Shown here piece after piece: positions 47,364-60,110 of a DNA stretch of 64,000 nucleotides. The notes beneath the pieces were generated by a model that saw only the letters and a list, made by a program, of their open reading frames with translations, ran no database searches and had not been told where the DNA came from. Both the position numbers and the translations under genes were made by a program. Each line of letters begins with the position of its first letter. Position 1 is the stretch's first letter. Source of the stretch: Symsagittifera roscoffensis (Eukaryota > Xenacoelomorpha > Acoela > Convolutidae); contig NC_087070.1 of NCBI RefSeq assembly GCF_963678635.1, positions 46,109,467 through 46,173,466 on the forward strand, in the 5' to 3' direction.

Positions 47364-49797
47364 AAATATTAATTTTTCTCATACTCTTTTTTCTAGCAAT
47401 CTCCAACCAGAACATAAACCCTTTCCCCCGCACAGGACCCCAAGAATTATTAGTAACACATTACGATTGTGAAGAAAATGAACAAAAAACACTACACAAG
47501 TATGCAATAAATCAAGTATCACAATGCGAAACAGAACCACAAGCTATAGAAACTACAAATGTAATAGCGACACTTTATTCAAAAGCCCGAGCAACAACAG
47601 TCATAGGATATAAATTCACAGCAACATTTTCTGAAAAGAAAGTACATTGTTCACAAGTCTCAAATGGAAATAAAAACCGACTTGACCACGTATCATTCTA
47701 CCAGAGTAATATCGAACGACTTTTACATCTCAATCCCGAAGATTGTAAAAACGAGTTCCTCAGACTAAATATCACAAGAAATAAAAACAAAGATAGAAAA
47801 TTAGTATATTTCCAAGTTTTTGCAGATTCTGTACATCAAGCAGAACTTGAAAGGTATCAAGGACATATAAAACTAGATGAAAAATACCCATACAACGGCG
47901 CACACGGAAGATTAACTTATGACATACACGATAAACACTGGATACCACACATTGGTATAAATAACCCATCAAACTGCAAAGCAGACACAAAAAATAAAGG
48001 ATATCAAGAAATCATGTTTTTCGATTGGAAAATACAACTCGAAAAAATACAACTCACACGCGATTTATCTGACAACACAATGATCTATCAAGGAATTAGA
48101 TTACCCTGTAAAAACGATCAAGGCTATTGTGACCCTACAACACGAACACAAGCAACAATTGTTTGGTTCCCCGAAGACACATGTACAACATTTCAAGTAG
48201 CAAAAATACACGCTGGTATGATAAAATTTCACAAAAAATATATTATACAATCAATCCCATATGAACAAGTAAATCCATCACGAAAACAAAGTTCTAGTTT
48301 TAGAAACATACACAATATAGAAAATAAATTGACACGTTTTCAAATATATCAAGAAACAGAACTTGCATATAAATACAGAAATCCACTTCACAAAACACAA
48401 TACTCCGAAATATTAGTTGAATACGAAAAAGGATTCGACATGACCACTGGAAAAGTAAAAATCGACCCATACGCCACAAGTCACCCTATAAACGAAGGAA
48501 CATCATATATACCAGTTGATTTTCAAAAAAGTAAAGGTCAACCTGGTGGACATCTAAAGCCCCATGACACTAGAAGCACACGTTTACAAGAACTATCACT
48601 AATGAATAGTACATATTTCGGTAATATCCACTATGATATTCACTTAGATATGAAATTAGACTACACAATTAGCCGAATTTTTCAAGAAATGTCACTCTCT
48701 GAATTAGAAACACTTCACCAACTATGCGAATTAGAAAGGACACAAATCCTACAATCACTTGCACTAGCAGTATTAAAAATACCCTACGCAGGATATTTAC
48801 TATCAGGAAATAGATCAAATTTTTTAGACTATGAAGGAAACATTTTATGGTTCTATACCTGTACCAAAAAAGTATCACCACTATATGTTTTTGAAGATAA
48901 ACGATCTCTAAAAGAATCCCTATCTTTTATAAGAATAAAGTACATTTCGTTGACACACTTTCAAGACGAACCTATTTCTGGGATACCGCAGTCCCACGTG
49001 GATCAAAAAATAGCCACAATGTAGTACAACTGAACCCTGATGAAGATAAAAATTACCTTCTTACCCCATATCCCACATTAATGCAATCACTCAAAAAATT
49101 TTCACCTGAAAGTATTAGAGCTATTGCTCGAAACCCAAATATTGACCTACAGTCAATTGGAATATATTCAAAATCCGATATCCAACATCACATTAGAACA
49201 CAACAATTCCAAGAATTATTAACACAAATGGACACTATACAAAGACAATCAATTGACCAAAACTTACGCAAACTTGCCGAAACCGCAGGATTTGCAGATA
49301 TTTATACACAAGACTATAGCGGATATTTTAAAGACATTAAAGACTATATATATCTAAACGGTGAAAAATACCGACCACAAGATATCTCACCTATAAATAT
49401 TTTTAGCTTTTTTACACTCAAAAATGAAATTCTTGATTTTCTAGGATGGCCCTATTACATCTTAGAAAAATTAACTATTTTATACGCAATGTTTAACTTT
49501 ATAGGATTTCTTTTTTCACTTTTAAAAGGAATCTATAATACATGCGCTATACACACACAAGTAAATAGACAAGCAAGTGTAGCACGCATACTATTTGCAG
49601 GATTTTTTGGAATTTTTTCATCATCAATAAACAAAATTCTTTTAGACGCACAAATAAAAGAATACAACACAAAAATAGCAACAAGACAGAACACATATGA
49701 CGAAGAACATAACAATGTAGAAATAACGCCCACAGCACCACAGTTACCACCCCTACCACATAACCATCCATTATCCCTAGTCCCACGAAATTTTTAA
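47351..49797 (+). pseudogene. Env-like glycoprotein ORF of retroelement
   Basis: The ORF opens with a hydrophobic signal peptide of about 19 residues, followed by a cysteine-bearing ectodomain (557 codons to the stop at 49022). One frameshift near 48900 moves the reading into frame 1. There it continues as an ectodomain end and a helical stretch, with a membrane-anchor-like hydrophobic segment near 49480-49530 and another near 49580-49620, then a proline-rich tail. A TAA at 49795 ends it. The same frame then stays open to a TGA at 49966, so the tail may once have been longer. Type: retroelement surface glycoprotein, by position and topology. I cannot assign it to a specific fusion-protein class. 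Confidence 0.7.
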
Positions 49798-49964
49798 AAT
49801 TTAGCAATAACACATAATCCAAATTTTAGACCAACCATATCACAAAGCCCCATTCAACATATAATGACACATCATTCACTAGATGAAAATACATATGAAC
49901 CAATTATAGAACAACCCCATACCACCGCTTTTCAGTCTCAAAATAATAATTTTTTTAGCCCACG

Positions 49965-51570
49965 ATGAGCCGACAACTTGGATCCCTACACCGCTCAAAT
50001 TCCCATCCAACCAACCTCAACACTCCAATTACAATAATTCCACTTTTTGCTTTCCCGCCACCAGATTTCCCAACCAATAATGTAACATCAGGCATGAATT
50101 CAGACACTAATTCACATATCTCAGTTTTATACTCTATTTCACAACTCAATAACCCAAATATTGAAACCCCTGATGAATTTGCAGATTCTGAACCATCTCC
50201 ATCCAATAATTTTCAAACCAACTCCTCAGTTTTTTCAAAACCCCCTTTTCAACCAATCCCACCAAATAACCCGCTCCCATCCATTTCTACACCCTCTTAT
50301 GCTTCACAAGTCACCCCAACCTACTCTTCATTTCATTCAGACCGATCATCCAATTCTCCAGATACTCCCCAATTCTCCCAGGAACTAGATAATTTTATCA
50401 CCCTACAACAACAACCCCTCCACCTTGAAAACCCCACTATAAATCAGATTTCATCCACAATAGAATCATCAAACCCACCTACCCCTACACCCTATTCACC
50501 ATTTACCGCATCATTAGCACCATCATCCACATCCACCGAATCATCAAATAGCACTAATAGAGCTTATCGTACTTTCAAAAGAAAATTCCCAAACCATCCA
50601 TTTCCAACAAAACCAGGAACAGTCCGTGAATATATTAATCATCCAAATCACACTAACACGAAAGATTTTTTAGCAATCACCTTACCTTCATTTCCACAAT
50701 ATACTTTGAACACTCCTAACAACACTAACGACACACGTAGTTTTGTAGATGAACAAGTTTTAATGCCTACACTTCATTGGACATCATATTATCATTTTAC
50801 TAACCCCCTTTGCCTACCTTTATCTAATACTCACATCGATATAGAAAGAAATCAAGATATGCTATATCGACTCACCACACCACTAACACATAGACAGTTT
50901 ACTTATATAGGATACAAAAAGTCACTAAAAACATACACTGCACCCCGAGCAAACGAGTATACGCTAGAATATTACGATCACAACATCATCCGAGCTAACC
51001 AAGACCAATTTTTAGATGATGATCGTTTCGCTAACCCACAAATCACAGAAAAATTCTTCATAAAAACACAATATGTATTTGCACTCAATATATTTGATCG
51101 CAAGTTCGACCACGTCATTTCTGAAGCACTAACCGACATGCAAGCTTACGAAAGTTTTAAAGAAAGATTTCAATTATTTTCACTAACCTTTAATTTCCTT
51201 GCACCACATGAACGCGATTTGCACTGCTCACACGACATTATGTTACGCACTAAACAAACCCACACATATACATATTATCGTTTCATACAAAATCATTTGA
51301 TCTACACACTCCATCAAGACAACCATCCACCGTTTTCAATTTATTAACTCTAAATACACATCACCATTTTTTCTTAACTTCACATATTGCATCAAAGATA
51401 CTAACCTTCACGGTATTCTTCGCAATTATGATCCCAAAACCCAAATGTATATTTTTTGTCCCATCACGAAGACCTTCAACGCAGAAGAATCCAGACCCTT
51501 CCTTATCCCACATGAATTTATCCAACCTATAGAAATCCCGATATTAGAATTCATTCACAACACTAAATAA
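49965..51570 (+). pseudogene. Terminal accessory ORF of retroelement, unknown function
   Basis: The ATG at 49965 overlaps the env-frame TGA (49966-49968) as ATGA, an arrangement that suggests coupled translation. The first 180 or so residues are Ser/Pro/Asn/Thr-rich and probably disordered. The rest is a folded-looking domain with many Tyr/Phe/His and an acidic DDDR turn. The frame stops at 51347, but an overlapping frame continues the same character (LHGILRNYDPKT ... FIHNTK) to 51568-51570, so a frameshift near 51340 has cut a protein of about 530 residues. No signal peptide or membrane span is present. I do not recognise it. Confidence 0.6.
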
Positions 51571-52834
51571 AATCACAAATTATATAATCTCATCCAAAAC
51601 ACACCTTATGAGTTTGCAATTGGCACTGAATAACTAAAAACTATTAAAGCACTTCAATTGCTTTGGCCACTGCTTCAAACTAAAAACATCATTCGCATAC
51701 TAGCAAAATTACTAACAAATACCGACATAATACACGACATCTTCCCCCACGGTTTTTTCCCCGACGACTAACAGGTAAGTATAATTTATCATATTCTTCA
51801 CTAATAAATTTGAAATAAGTACTCACCATTCTTATCCATGTTTTATTTAGATTTTTAGTCTTCATCCCACGATCACCTACAAATTACACAAAAGAAAAAT
51901 AAAAAATAGAAAACTTCTTCAAATTCTTCAAAACTCTATTAATATTTTGCACTAGATAAATTCAATAAAAATCATAGCAATGTAGTAAATTCATTTATAA
52001 ATTATTTCCCTAAAAGCAGTAATTCTAATAATGATGAAAATTTGTAACTTAATTTTTCCCCAAAAAACTAGCAGTAAAATTGAAATTCCATGTAGTAAAT
52101 TGATAAAACGAAAATGCAGTACTAACCTTTTGATATTTTCATTCACTCGCACAAGAATTCTATCCAAAATCGCACAGCTCGCCCACGAAGAATTGTTTAA
52201 ATAATGAATTTCAGTTTCAAGCTTTCACACTCAACAACTCTAACACACGATAACACGTTTCAAACTTTCCTTTAACCCGGTTGGAAAGGAATTATATACT
52301 AAACAAAACTAACCAACGCAGCTTACTAAACACCACAACACATAGAATAACAGCATGACTAAAAAAAGGAAACCAACGGTACCCAAACCGGATTAACCCA
52401 GTTTAAAACTGGATAATTTATTCTTTTGAAGACTATTATAAAGTCTAAGAAAGAAATAATAAAACACAAAAAAGTCGAAAGACAAACCCATACCAAAAAC
52501 AATTTGATTTTTGAAAAAAGGACACAACCAACGAAACATAAGAAAAACCACAATAAACCCAACATAAAACGTTATCACACAACAGGACCCCTCACAGAAA
52601 CCGCACGAAATCATACTCCCACTCCTGGCCTAACCCACCAGAGAAGACGTCCTGAGCATGCTCTATAGCCGGCCTAACCCACCGCGCTACATCCACGCTT
52701 TGTGACCACACTTCTATTTTTAATAAGAGGTACTCAAGGGTGAGTAACTCTTCAAAATAACCGAACTAAAACAAAAAACTTTTGTGAAAACAACTAACCA
52801 GAATCATAATTAAAACACCGAACTAATAAAAATT
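51571..52834 (+). other. A-rich 3' region, probable 3' UTR/LTR zone
   Basis: No gene is supported. TTGGAAAGGAATTATATACTAAAC near 52283 could be a promoter-like TATA region, but no matching 5' copy exists to prove an LTR. The stretch 52600-52720, read on the minus strand, contains GTAGCGCGGTGGGTTAGG, an A-box-like tRNA-derived segment, twice in part. I take it as a SINE remnant. Confidence 0.45.
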
Positions 52835-53335
52835 TTATAAAATGTAAATTATACCTTGCAGTATATAGATCAGCATACAACACCAAAGACGAACATCCAA
52901 AGACAAAAGGGTCCAACTACACTCGAAAAAGAATGGCCAACCACAATCAATATGCCGTCCACAATCACAACTCAAAGGATTTAGAGTACGACTTGACTTC
53001 GCAGAAAAGGACTTCATTGAACTAGACCAATGACCACCTCGATGTTCAAGTATACGTACAGATCCGAGTAACCAGGCATCCCCTCCACGCACAATCTCCA
53101 CGCCATTCCCAGACTAGATTGAACATAAAAGAAGTTCTCTACATGAAACAGAAAAACCTGTCATAGCAAACCATTCTGAAATCAGATTTGAGTTTGTTGA
53201 GAAAACCCAGTCGTTGTCATAAGAAGACACAACGATTGATCCTAGAACTTCTCTAACAGGAAAACCCAGAAGAAATATGATGTTCGCCAAATACCAACGT
53301 CCATCATCCATCCTTTGAATTGCAGAAAAACTATT
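52835..53335 (-). other. Coding-like stretch, one in-frame stop, unassigned
   Basis: On the minus strand, after a TTTTTTAG acceptor (exon from 53335), one frame stays open for about 165 codons except for a single TAG at 53114-53116. It reads DDGRWYLANIIFLLGFPV, then after the stop VEIVRGGDAWLLGSVRIL and a cysteine cluster (CDCGRHIDC), before a CAAG|GTATAA donor-like site. The alternating strands faintly resemble a galactose-binding/discoidin-like lectin domain. That is only an impression. Confidence 0.25.
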
Positions 53336-53798
53336 CTAAAAAACTCTGTAAAACCCGGATGGGTGGAACCTGATCTAAACTACATTTTATGATTGGATAA
53401 ATTAGATATTTTACCACTGTAAAGTATTTAATATTAACCAATCATGATCCATCTAACTAACAACCCACTTATTTGTAAGTGCTGAAATTACTTGTAATTT
53501 CAGCACCAGAGAGATTTGAATTTAACTTAGAAATTAGTTGCCTCTCCAAGAGAACTTCAGCAGCCGCAATAAACCAGTATACCCTAGATCTATTGAGCCT
53601 AGCAGAGACTAGTTAAACAACCTGAGACTAGAATAGTTTAAGAGTAAGATTAGGATCGGTATTAGACTAAGAAGTTGCACGAATCTATCCGGCCGAAAAT
53701 AAGATAGCGTGACGAGCAGACGGTGTACCCTATCCGAAATTACTCTATGAGTTAAGACCATCGGTTATAACTCAGTGACTCCAAGGTGACTCCAAAAA

Positions 53799-54206
53799 GA
53801 ACAAACTTGTATCAAACGGACTTGTGTGAACGAAACCACAGAAAAACAGAGCCCTGGAAATGATAACAAAGCATCCTCAGACACCATGAAAAAAAAATGA
53901 CAGCATTTTCATCCAAAAAAGAAATGCTGAAAAAGAACAAACTTGTATCAAACGGACTTGTGTGAACGAAACCACAGAAAAACAGAGCCCTGGAAATGAT
54001 AACAAAGCATCCTCAGACACCATGAAAAAAAAATGACAGCATTTTCATCCAAAAAAGAAATGCTGAAAAAGAACAAACTTGTATCAAACGGACTTGTGTG
54101 AACGAAACCACAAAAAGCAGAGCCCTGGAAATGATAACAAAGCATCCTCAGACACCATGAACAAAAATTGATAGCATTTTCATCCAAAAAAGAAATGCTG
54201 TGTAAA
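53799..54206 (+). repeat. 136-bp tandem repeat, three copies
   Basis: Units start GAACAAACTTGTATCAAACG at 53799, 53935 and 54071, an exact 136-bp period. The first two are nearly identical and the third carries small deletions. ORFs through it simply follow the repeat. Confidence 0.95.
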
Positions 54207-54249
54207 TCACACTTGTGAAAAGTCATGTAAACTTCCATAATCACGACGA

Positions 54250-55760
54250 CTATGTAAGAAAAACCTAATTGTTGTATCGAAAATCCCCCCTCGGCCTTGC
54301 TGACACTGTTTCTGTCGCTCGCTTGCTTTGTTCAAAGAAATTCAAATTCAGCCTAACAAAATGACTCTACTGACTCCGAGCTGACCCTAAAAATGAACTA
54401 AATAGATCCGTAAGACCGCAGACCAGCAAAAACCAATTTTTCGTAAGCAAAGCCCTGACATTGATAACAAGCAAACCCAGAAACCATTAACACTTTCAGA
54501 GAGGTTTTTGAACTATGAAAAGCACCGCCGTGCTTTTCAAACATAAAAAAACAAGCGAACTTCCACAACTGCAATCGAAAAACAAAAAAAACTACCATTT
54601 TTTAAACAAAAAATTCATAAATTCTGTTACCAACGCGCTATGCTGAATCTGTTTGAGTCGCTTGCTCTCTTGTTATGTTGGAAGCTATAAAGAGAGTTGA
54701 GCGCAGCAAGATGACTACATTGACTTCCAGGTGACCCCAAAAAAAAACAATTCGACCAGTTTGACAGAAAAAAACTAAATAATTTTTTGAACAAATGGAA
54801 GGATCGAAATGAAAAAAAAAATCCAGACATGAACACACGGAACCGTATGGCCGAAGACACACAAAACAAAGTTTTCGCAAACAAAACCCCTGAATGAAAT
54901 CACGAAGCAATCGGAGGCAAGACAAACACTTTCGAACAATGTTTCAATCAAAATCAGCATTAACGTGGCTGTTAATTTTGTAAAAATTTCAACACAATCA
55001 AAAATGCAACGAAAAAACTAAGAAAACACTCGGTTTTTAATCACCAAGTTCAATAAGTTAGAAAAAACCGGCGCAATGCTTATAGTGTGCCTGTCGCTCC
55101 TCTGGTTTGTTTTAAACATTAAAGAGAGTTGATCACACTCCGATTTGACCCTAAAATTTAAACGTTGTACCAAACCGTAGGAGCGAAGACACACAAAACA
55201 AACTATTCGCAATCAAAACCTCAGAATTGGAATCACCAAGCAACCCCAGACAACACGAACACGTTCAGATAACACTTTTAATGAAAAAAAGCCTTGCAAG
55301 CCCCAAAATTGAAATTGCGAAGCAACCCCAGTCACCACAATCACTTTCAGATAACATTTTCAATAAAAAAATTCTGTGAACCACGACCTAAATGTTAAGA
55401 AAACTTTCAGTTTTTCAACGGCAATTTCAAAAAATTAGGAAAGACCTAACGCAATACTGATCTTGTTTTTGTAGCTCACTTTAAACTTCGATAATTTTGA
55501 GGGAGTTGAGCGCAGAAAGAAAACTTGAGGAACTTCTTTGTGAACCCAAAAAATGCAACAAACGGAACCGCTTAACCGAATTGACACAAAACTCTTTTTC
55601 GCAAATAAAACCCTCAAAAATGAAAATGAAGCATTTCCAGACACCTTGAGCCCGTTTGCTTAGCATACTCAACACGAAAAAATAACATCACTGTATTGTT
55701 CAAGACTGATAAAACTCAAGCAAACTTTGTGGGAAAACTGTAAAGGTATATATCAATTAG
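54250..55760 (+). repeat. Degenerate array related to the 136-bp repeat
   Basis: Diverged copies of parts of the 136-bp unit recur (GAAGACACACAAAACAAA; CCCAGACACC-type; TTCAATMAAAA). They alternate with a second segment, GAGAGTTGAGCGCAG, at about 54692, 55127 and 55501. The larger period is about 370-430 bp. It looks like an old satellite-like array, of which 53799-54206 is a recently amplified part. Confidence 0.65.
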
Positions 55761-56632
55761 CTCTGATAGCTACAGAAAAAATCGTCATTGAAAATATCCT
55801 ACACTCGATGAAATACTTAAAAACACTAAACTAGAGGATAGCCAGAGTGCTAAACATGGGGCGCAAAATTAGAACGCTTGACTAAAAATTTAGAAGCAAT
55901 TACAATGTTCGACGATAGAGAAAACGCAAAATCAAGCTGAAAACGAATAGTTTCAACGGTACCTGTATACAGGAAGCAGATAAAAATCTGCTCTTTGCTT
56001 TATCTGGCGCCGGAGTGCAAAAGAAAACGCTGAGAAATTTACTAAGGTAAAAATTTTACAGGTTTGTTTTGATGACTTTTGAGATTACTAGAATCAGGCA
56101 ATAACTAGAAAACCAAACGTCACATTCGAACGCCACAAAAGTCTAAACAGATGCCAGAGAGACAAGGAGAGTCTGAACAAATTCCGATCAGGTTTAGCTG
56201 AATTAGCTTAGAATTGTTTTATCTCAAAAAAAAAACGACTTTCTGAGGAAAATTTAGAAAATTCAATACCACAACAAAAGTTCTGAGCTTAGACCCATAT
56301 GCTTGAGAAAGAAAGAGTAAATCATTTTGGAAACGACGAACAAATTAGAAACTGCACATACTGAGCCTACTATTTTTATGAAAACTTATCGGAGGTGTGT
56401 AAAAGGAGCGCTCGCATTAGTTGTAGATACTGAAAACTCGTGTATGAAATGTTGTGTGAAGTTCAAGAAAATCTATCTGTAATTTTGTCTACCGCATCTC
56501 ATTTTTTGGTGCTCTTCTTTAAAGTATTTTTCCAGAAATTGTATATCCAGATGGAAAATGTCGAAGGCAAGGAATTTGTAAATACAAGTGTTTTTAGTCT
56601 ATCGGATCACCCTGCAGTAAAAAACCAATTAA
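55761..56632. other. Gene-free stretch
   Basis: Composition returns to the genome average here. No gene, RNA or named repeat is supported. Confidence 0.5.
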
Positions 56633-58140
56633 CTACACTGCGTTTACTTTTTTTATGCAAATGCTTTTTTCTAAAAGTCTCATACATTGAATCAAGGAAT
56701 AATTTCCCACTGGTGACTCAATGCCGTCCTCGACCACCTTTTTAAGCGAGGCCTCCACCCTCTTCTGCCTAACTTCGATTCCGAGGGCTGACAAGGTATT
56801 ATTTCCGAGGATATATCTCTGGCCCCCTTCGGTTATATAGAAATCAGCTTGCTTAGCCACCCAACCTTCAGACTGAGCGTCCACTAGAATTCTCCCAATG
56901 ATCCAATTCACATCGTCCGTCGCACTCTAAATTATATTCATAATCTCGTCGGACACTTTTCTGACCCCCAGTAATCGATCCTGGATCTGCAACTCGTTGA
57001 GCTTCGTTGGCGAAATAAATGATCTGCACAATCTATCTGGAATTCTGTCTGCAACCGGCTATTGTCCATGGCAATTTCCAGCATAATCTTGTTTTCTTTG
57101 ACTTTCTTATCCATAATCGTCTTGATAACGAAGACTCCAAACTCCTCGTTATCTTTTTCTTCTAATTTCGTGATTAATTTGTTTCAAATTGTAAAAATTC
57201 GTACCCACTTTCGACTTGGTCAACCGGCGATTTCTTACAGAACCTTGAAAAATTGCCGCTACAAATACAGTTATAACAAACGATTTTCCTTGCTTCACAG
57301 TGATCCCTATGATTCGGCTTCAACAGATTTCCAGAGTTGTGACATTTATCCAGGACTTACTTATTAACGTTAGTAACGTTTTTAGCGGTTAACAAAACCT
57401 CCCCCTGGATTCAACATACTCGGGCCTGTATTATTTGGCCGGTTGAAAATTCACCTCGTTATCGAACGACCGCGAAAGTAAGTGTCTCCCCGGGCGTATT
57501 GTTTCCATGCATAGCCGTTTGCTCACTTCGTCGGTTTTCTTATTAAATATAAAAACTTCGCGAACGATCGATGTCTCTCGGTCCCCGAAATTGCCTTGTC
57601 CCTTTGCCTGCGACCAAAGAATACGAATCCCTTATTCGTGACGCTCGGTTCTTTCTGAAAGGCATCCGTCGAAGTCTTCCACAGTTCTATGAACGTCAAG
57701 TCAACAATTTTACGATATGGACGTTTTTGATTGAATTACTTTTGTCCCTGTTTCCCCAAGGACAAAAATAACTTCGATTTCAACCGCTTATCCGCTTCTA
57801 CCCGAGTCGACTCTCTGAATGTCTGACGCTCGTCCTCCGCCCGTCGGTTTTATTCGTCACGCCATGTCGTTACGGCCGTCGCATTCCATGCCCCACGATC
57901 AGCTCGTGCATGCTTATCCTCAGTTCCCACCGGCTATTCCGGTACTGGGTAGGAATTCTCAGGTGAACCGCTATCTTGCAAGAAGTCCTCAATATCAATT
58001 TCTTCCTTAGCAATAACGATTAACTGAAAACTCTGGCTCCATTCCTCCCGCGATACCGGAAGTTCCTGTAAAGGGCCGGCCCAGAATACATCTAGCCCAC
58101 GGTAGGCCGAATTCGTATTTGGCTGCGCCATGTAGAAGTA
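56633..58140 (-). pseudogene. Ty3/gypsy gag-protease fragment
   Basis: Read on the minus strand, a gag-like start at 58131 (MAQPNTNSAYRGLDVFWAGP) is followed by broken frames. A degenerate zinc knuckle lies near 57330 (KPNHRDHCEARK), and a protease end at 56911-56633 reads FYITEGGQRYILGNNTLSAL. The order gag, knuckle, protease fits gypsy. RT is not found downstream, so the copy is truncated. The knuckle resembles the one at 29.6 kb, which suggests related elements. Confidence 0.65.
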
Positions 58141-60110
58141 TACCTATGCACTACTTCGTAAATGGTAACGTAAAAACAGTACGTTAAATAATCCATTGAA
58201 ATTCAATGTCACAGGCTAACACACTGGCTGTGTGAACAAAAGACATTCATTAGAATGTTGACATTGATGGTCATATGACATTATATCAAAGAAACGTAAT
58301 TATAAAACAACCTCTACACTATACGGTGTCTCACTCTTTAACCCCACGATATTTAACCCCTATATATCCTCTTAACAAGATAACCCCACAAAAACCTAAC
58401 CGCTTTTTACTGACGATAATTTGTTTCAATTTAACTCTTTTTATTTACTCCTTTTACACTAATAGTAGTATTCCAATAAGGTGTACTAGTTGAGGCCAGA
58501 GAAGCCATTCTTAATTCACTTCATGCATTTGTCGCTTAAAAATACTTATATTTCAGTTAGCTTAAAAAATAATCCTTCATTTACGCGTTTAAAACAGAGA
58601 TAACCTACATGGTGGTAATTGAAAGCAACAAAAGGTGTTTGTGAGTTTTTTGAAAAAATTTGTACTGCCTATTTGGTTAACCATTGTCATACCTCTCTAT
58701 CAGATCAGATAAAAAGTTTAAAGCGTCATTCTGTTTTACTTTATTTTCAAAATACAAACAAATGCTAGTGGTATCAGGCCACGAGTATTGACTTAAACAC
58801 AAAAACAAGACAACTCTAAATTGGAACTGCTCGAAGTACCAAACTCATAAATGCCGCGCAACGGCAATTACGGATGGAAAAATTTTCATTGAAAAGAGGG
58901 GTGACATAATGGTCGACCAGTTTTGAAAAACATCAAGGATCAGTCGCAACCGCCATTCAGCCCTAACAGAGGATATTGCCACTCAACTAGCCCTACCAAT
59001 CAAACAAAATTTAGTTCGCACCCCTCAACGATCGCGAGAAAAACCTTTTCAAAAAATTTATACGATTTGACAGGGGGCAAAGTGGTCACCAGAGGATTAT
59101 TTTTTTCGGCGACCCTGAAATGCTACGTTTGCTTGAAAAATCCATTTTTTGTTTGGCTGATGGAACTTTCAAAGTCACCCCGTAAATGTTTCATCAACTT
59201 TACTCTATGCACCTTAGTCTTTCAGGAATAGCTTCCGCTTTACGTTCCTGCCAAATAAAACAGAAAAAATAACAAAGGGATCCGTCATCATCGGGTTTGG
59301 TCAGAACGACAAATGGTGTAGAGGGCTGGCATTATGGCATACAGTCATTTTTCAGTGGATAGCATCCCGGTCTATGGAAGGTGATTTTGAATTTGCAAAA
59401 AGACGCTTCCATCCAAAAACTTAACTTAGACCTTGCGTTGTATACCGACAGTTCAAAAAAGTTGACAAAGTTTAGATGGCTCCAAAAAATAGATAAGTTT
59501 TACCTAAAAGTATTGGTATTTTAATTTAAAATGGTCCGTTTAGATCAAATTTTGGGTCACAACCAGTTCTCGTTCCATATTTCATTTAAATTCAGCCAAT
59601 TAATTTTTTAGATGGCAGGAATTGTTTCAAGATTAAGTTCAGATTTGCAAAAATCTAATCAGTTTTGATAACTAATTTGAATTATATCGGTCAGTTTCGT
59701 TTTCAAGTTCGTTCCAAAGTCTAAACTATCGACAAGGTCATTTTTGTTCAAATCTAAAACGCATTTTGCAGCGTGCTTGTTAATTCATTTTGGTTCGCAA
59801 AATTTTTCGCAATTAAAGCTTTGATGTTAACCGACGATATATTTCCTAATCCCTTTTCTAGTAAGTTTCACTTTGATTCTAACAATTGGTATTAAAAAGG
59901 TGTTAAATTGTAGTGGGGTTATCTAATTTTGGGGTTATGTGAGAGGGGCTTAAGACAAAGGGGTTAAAAAACAGGGGGTGATAAGCTTGTGAACCGAATA
60001 AACAACGGTTGGCAGCGCGAACTACCATCTCATGAAGACGTGCTCATATTTCGTTCGGACAAGGATTCACTTTGGAAATTCTACAAACCTGGGTTGACCA
60101 AAACTTCTTA
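58141..60110. other. Gene-free stretch, possible terminal repeats
   Basis: No gene is supported. TTTAACCCC/GATAACCCCAC text near 58335-58400 is echoed in inverse near 59910-59980 (GTGGGGTTATCTAATTTTGG), hinting at inverted ends of a decayed element. Confidence 0.4.

Larger units (their letters stand above)
40195..52300 (+). mobile_element. Env-bearing Ty3/gypsy-type element, 5'-truncated, inactive
   Basis: A sharp switch to A/C-rich, G-poor coding-strand composition near 40195 marks the left edge. The order is gag-end?/protease, RT, RNase H, integrase, two small membrane ORFs, a proline-rich ORF, an env-like ORF and a last ORF ending near 51570. Most of gag and the 5' LTR are missing. No LTR pair could be matched by eye, so the right edge (51.6-52.6 kb) is uncertain. 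I count at least six frame breaks or stops in pol and several more downstream, so this is an old dead copy. Pol domain order (RT before integrase) places it in Ty3/gypsy rather than Ty1/copia. Confidence 0.85.

Noticed and set aside
53948..54244. 98-codon minus-strand ORF as a cysteine-rich protein
   Set aside because: It is simply the 136-bp tandem repeat translated; the repeated peptide follows the DNA period.
57571..58010. Plus-strand ORFs over 57.5-58.0 kb
   Set aside because: The gag-like reading is on the minus strand; these are its antisense.
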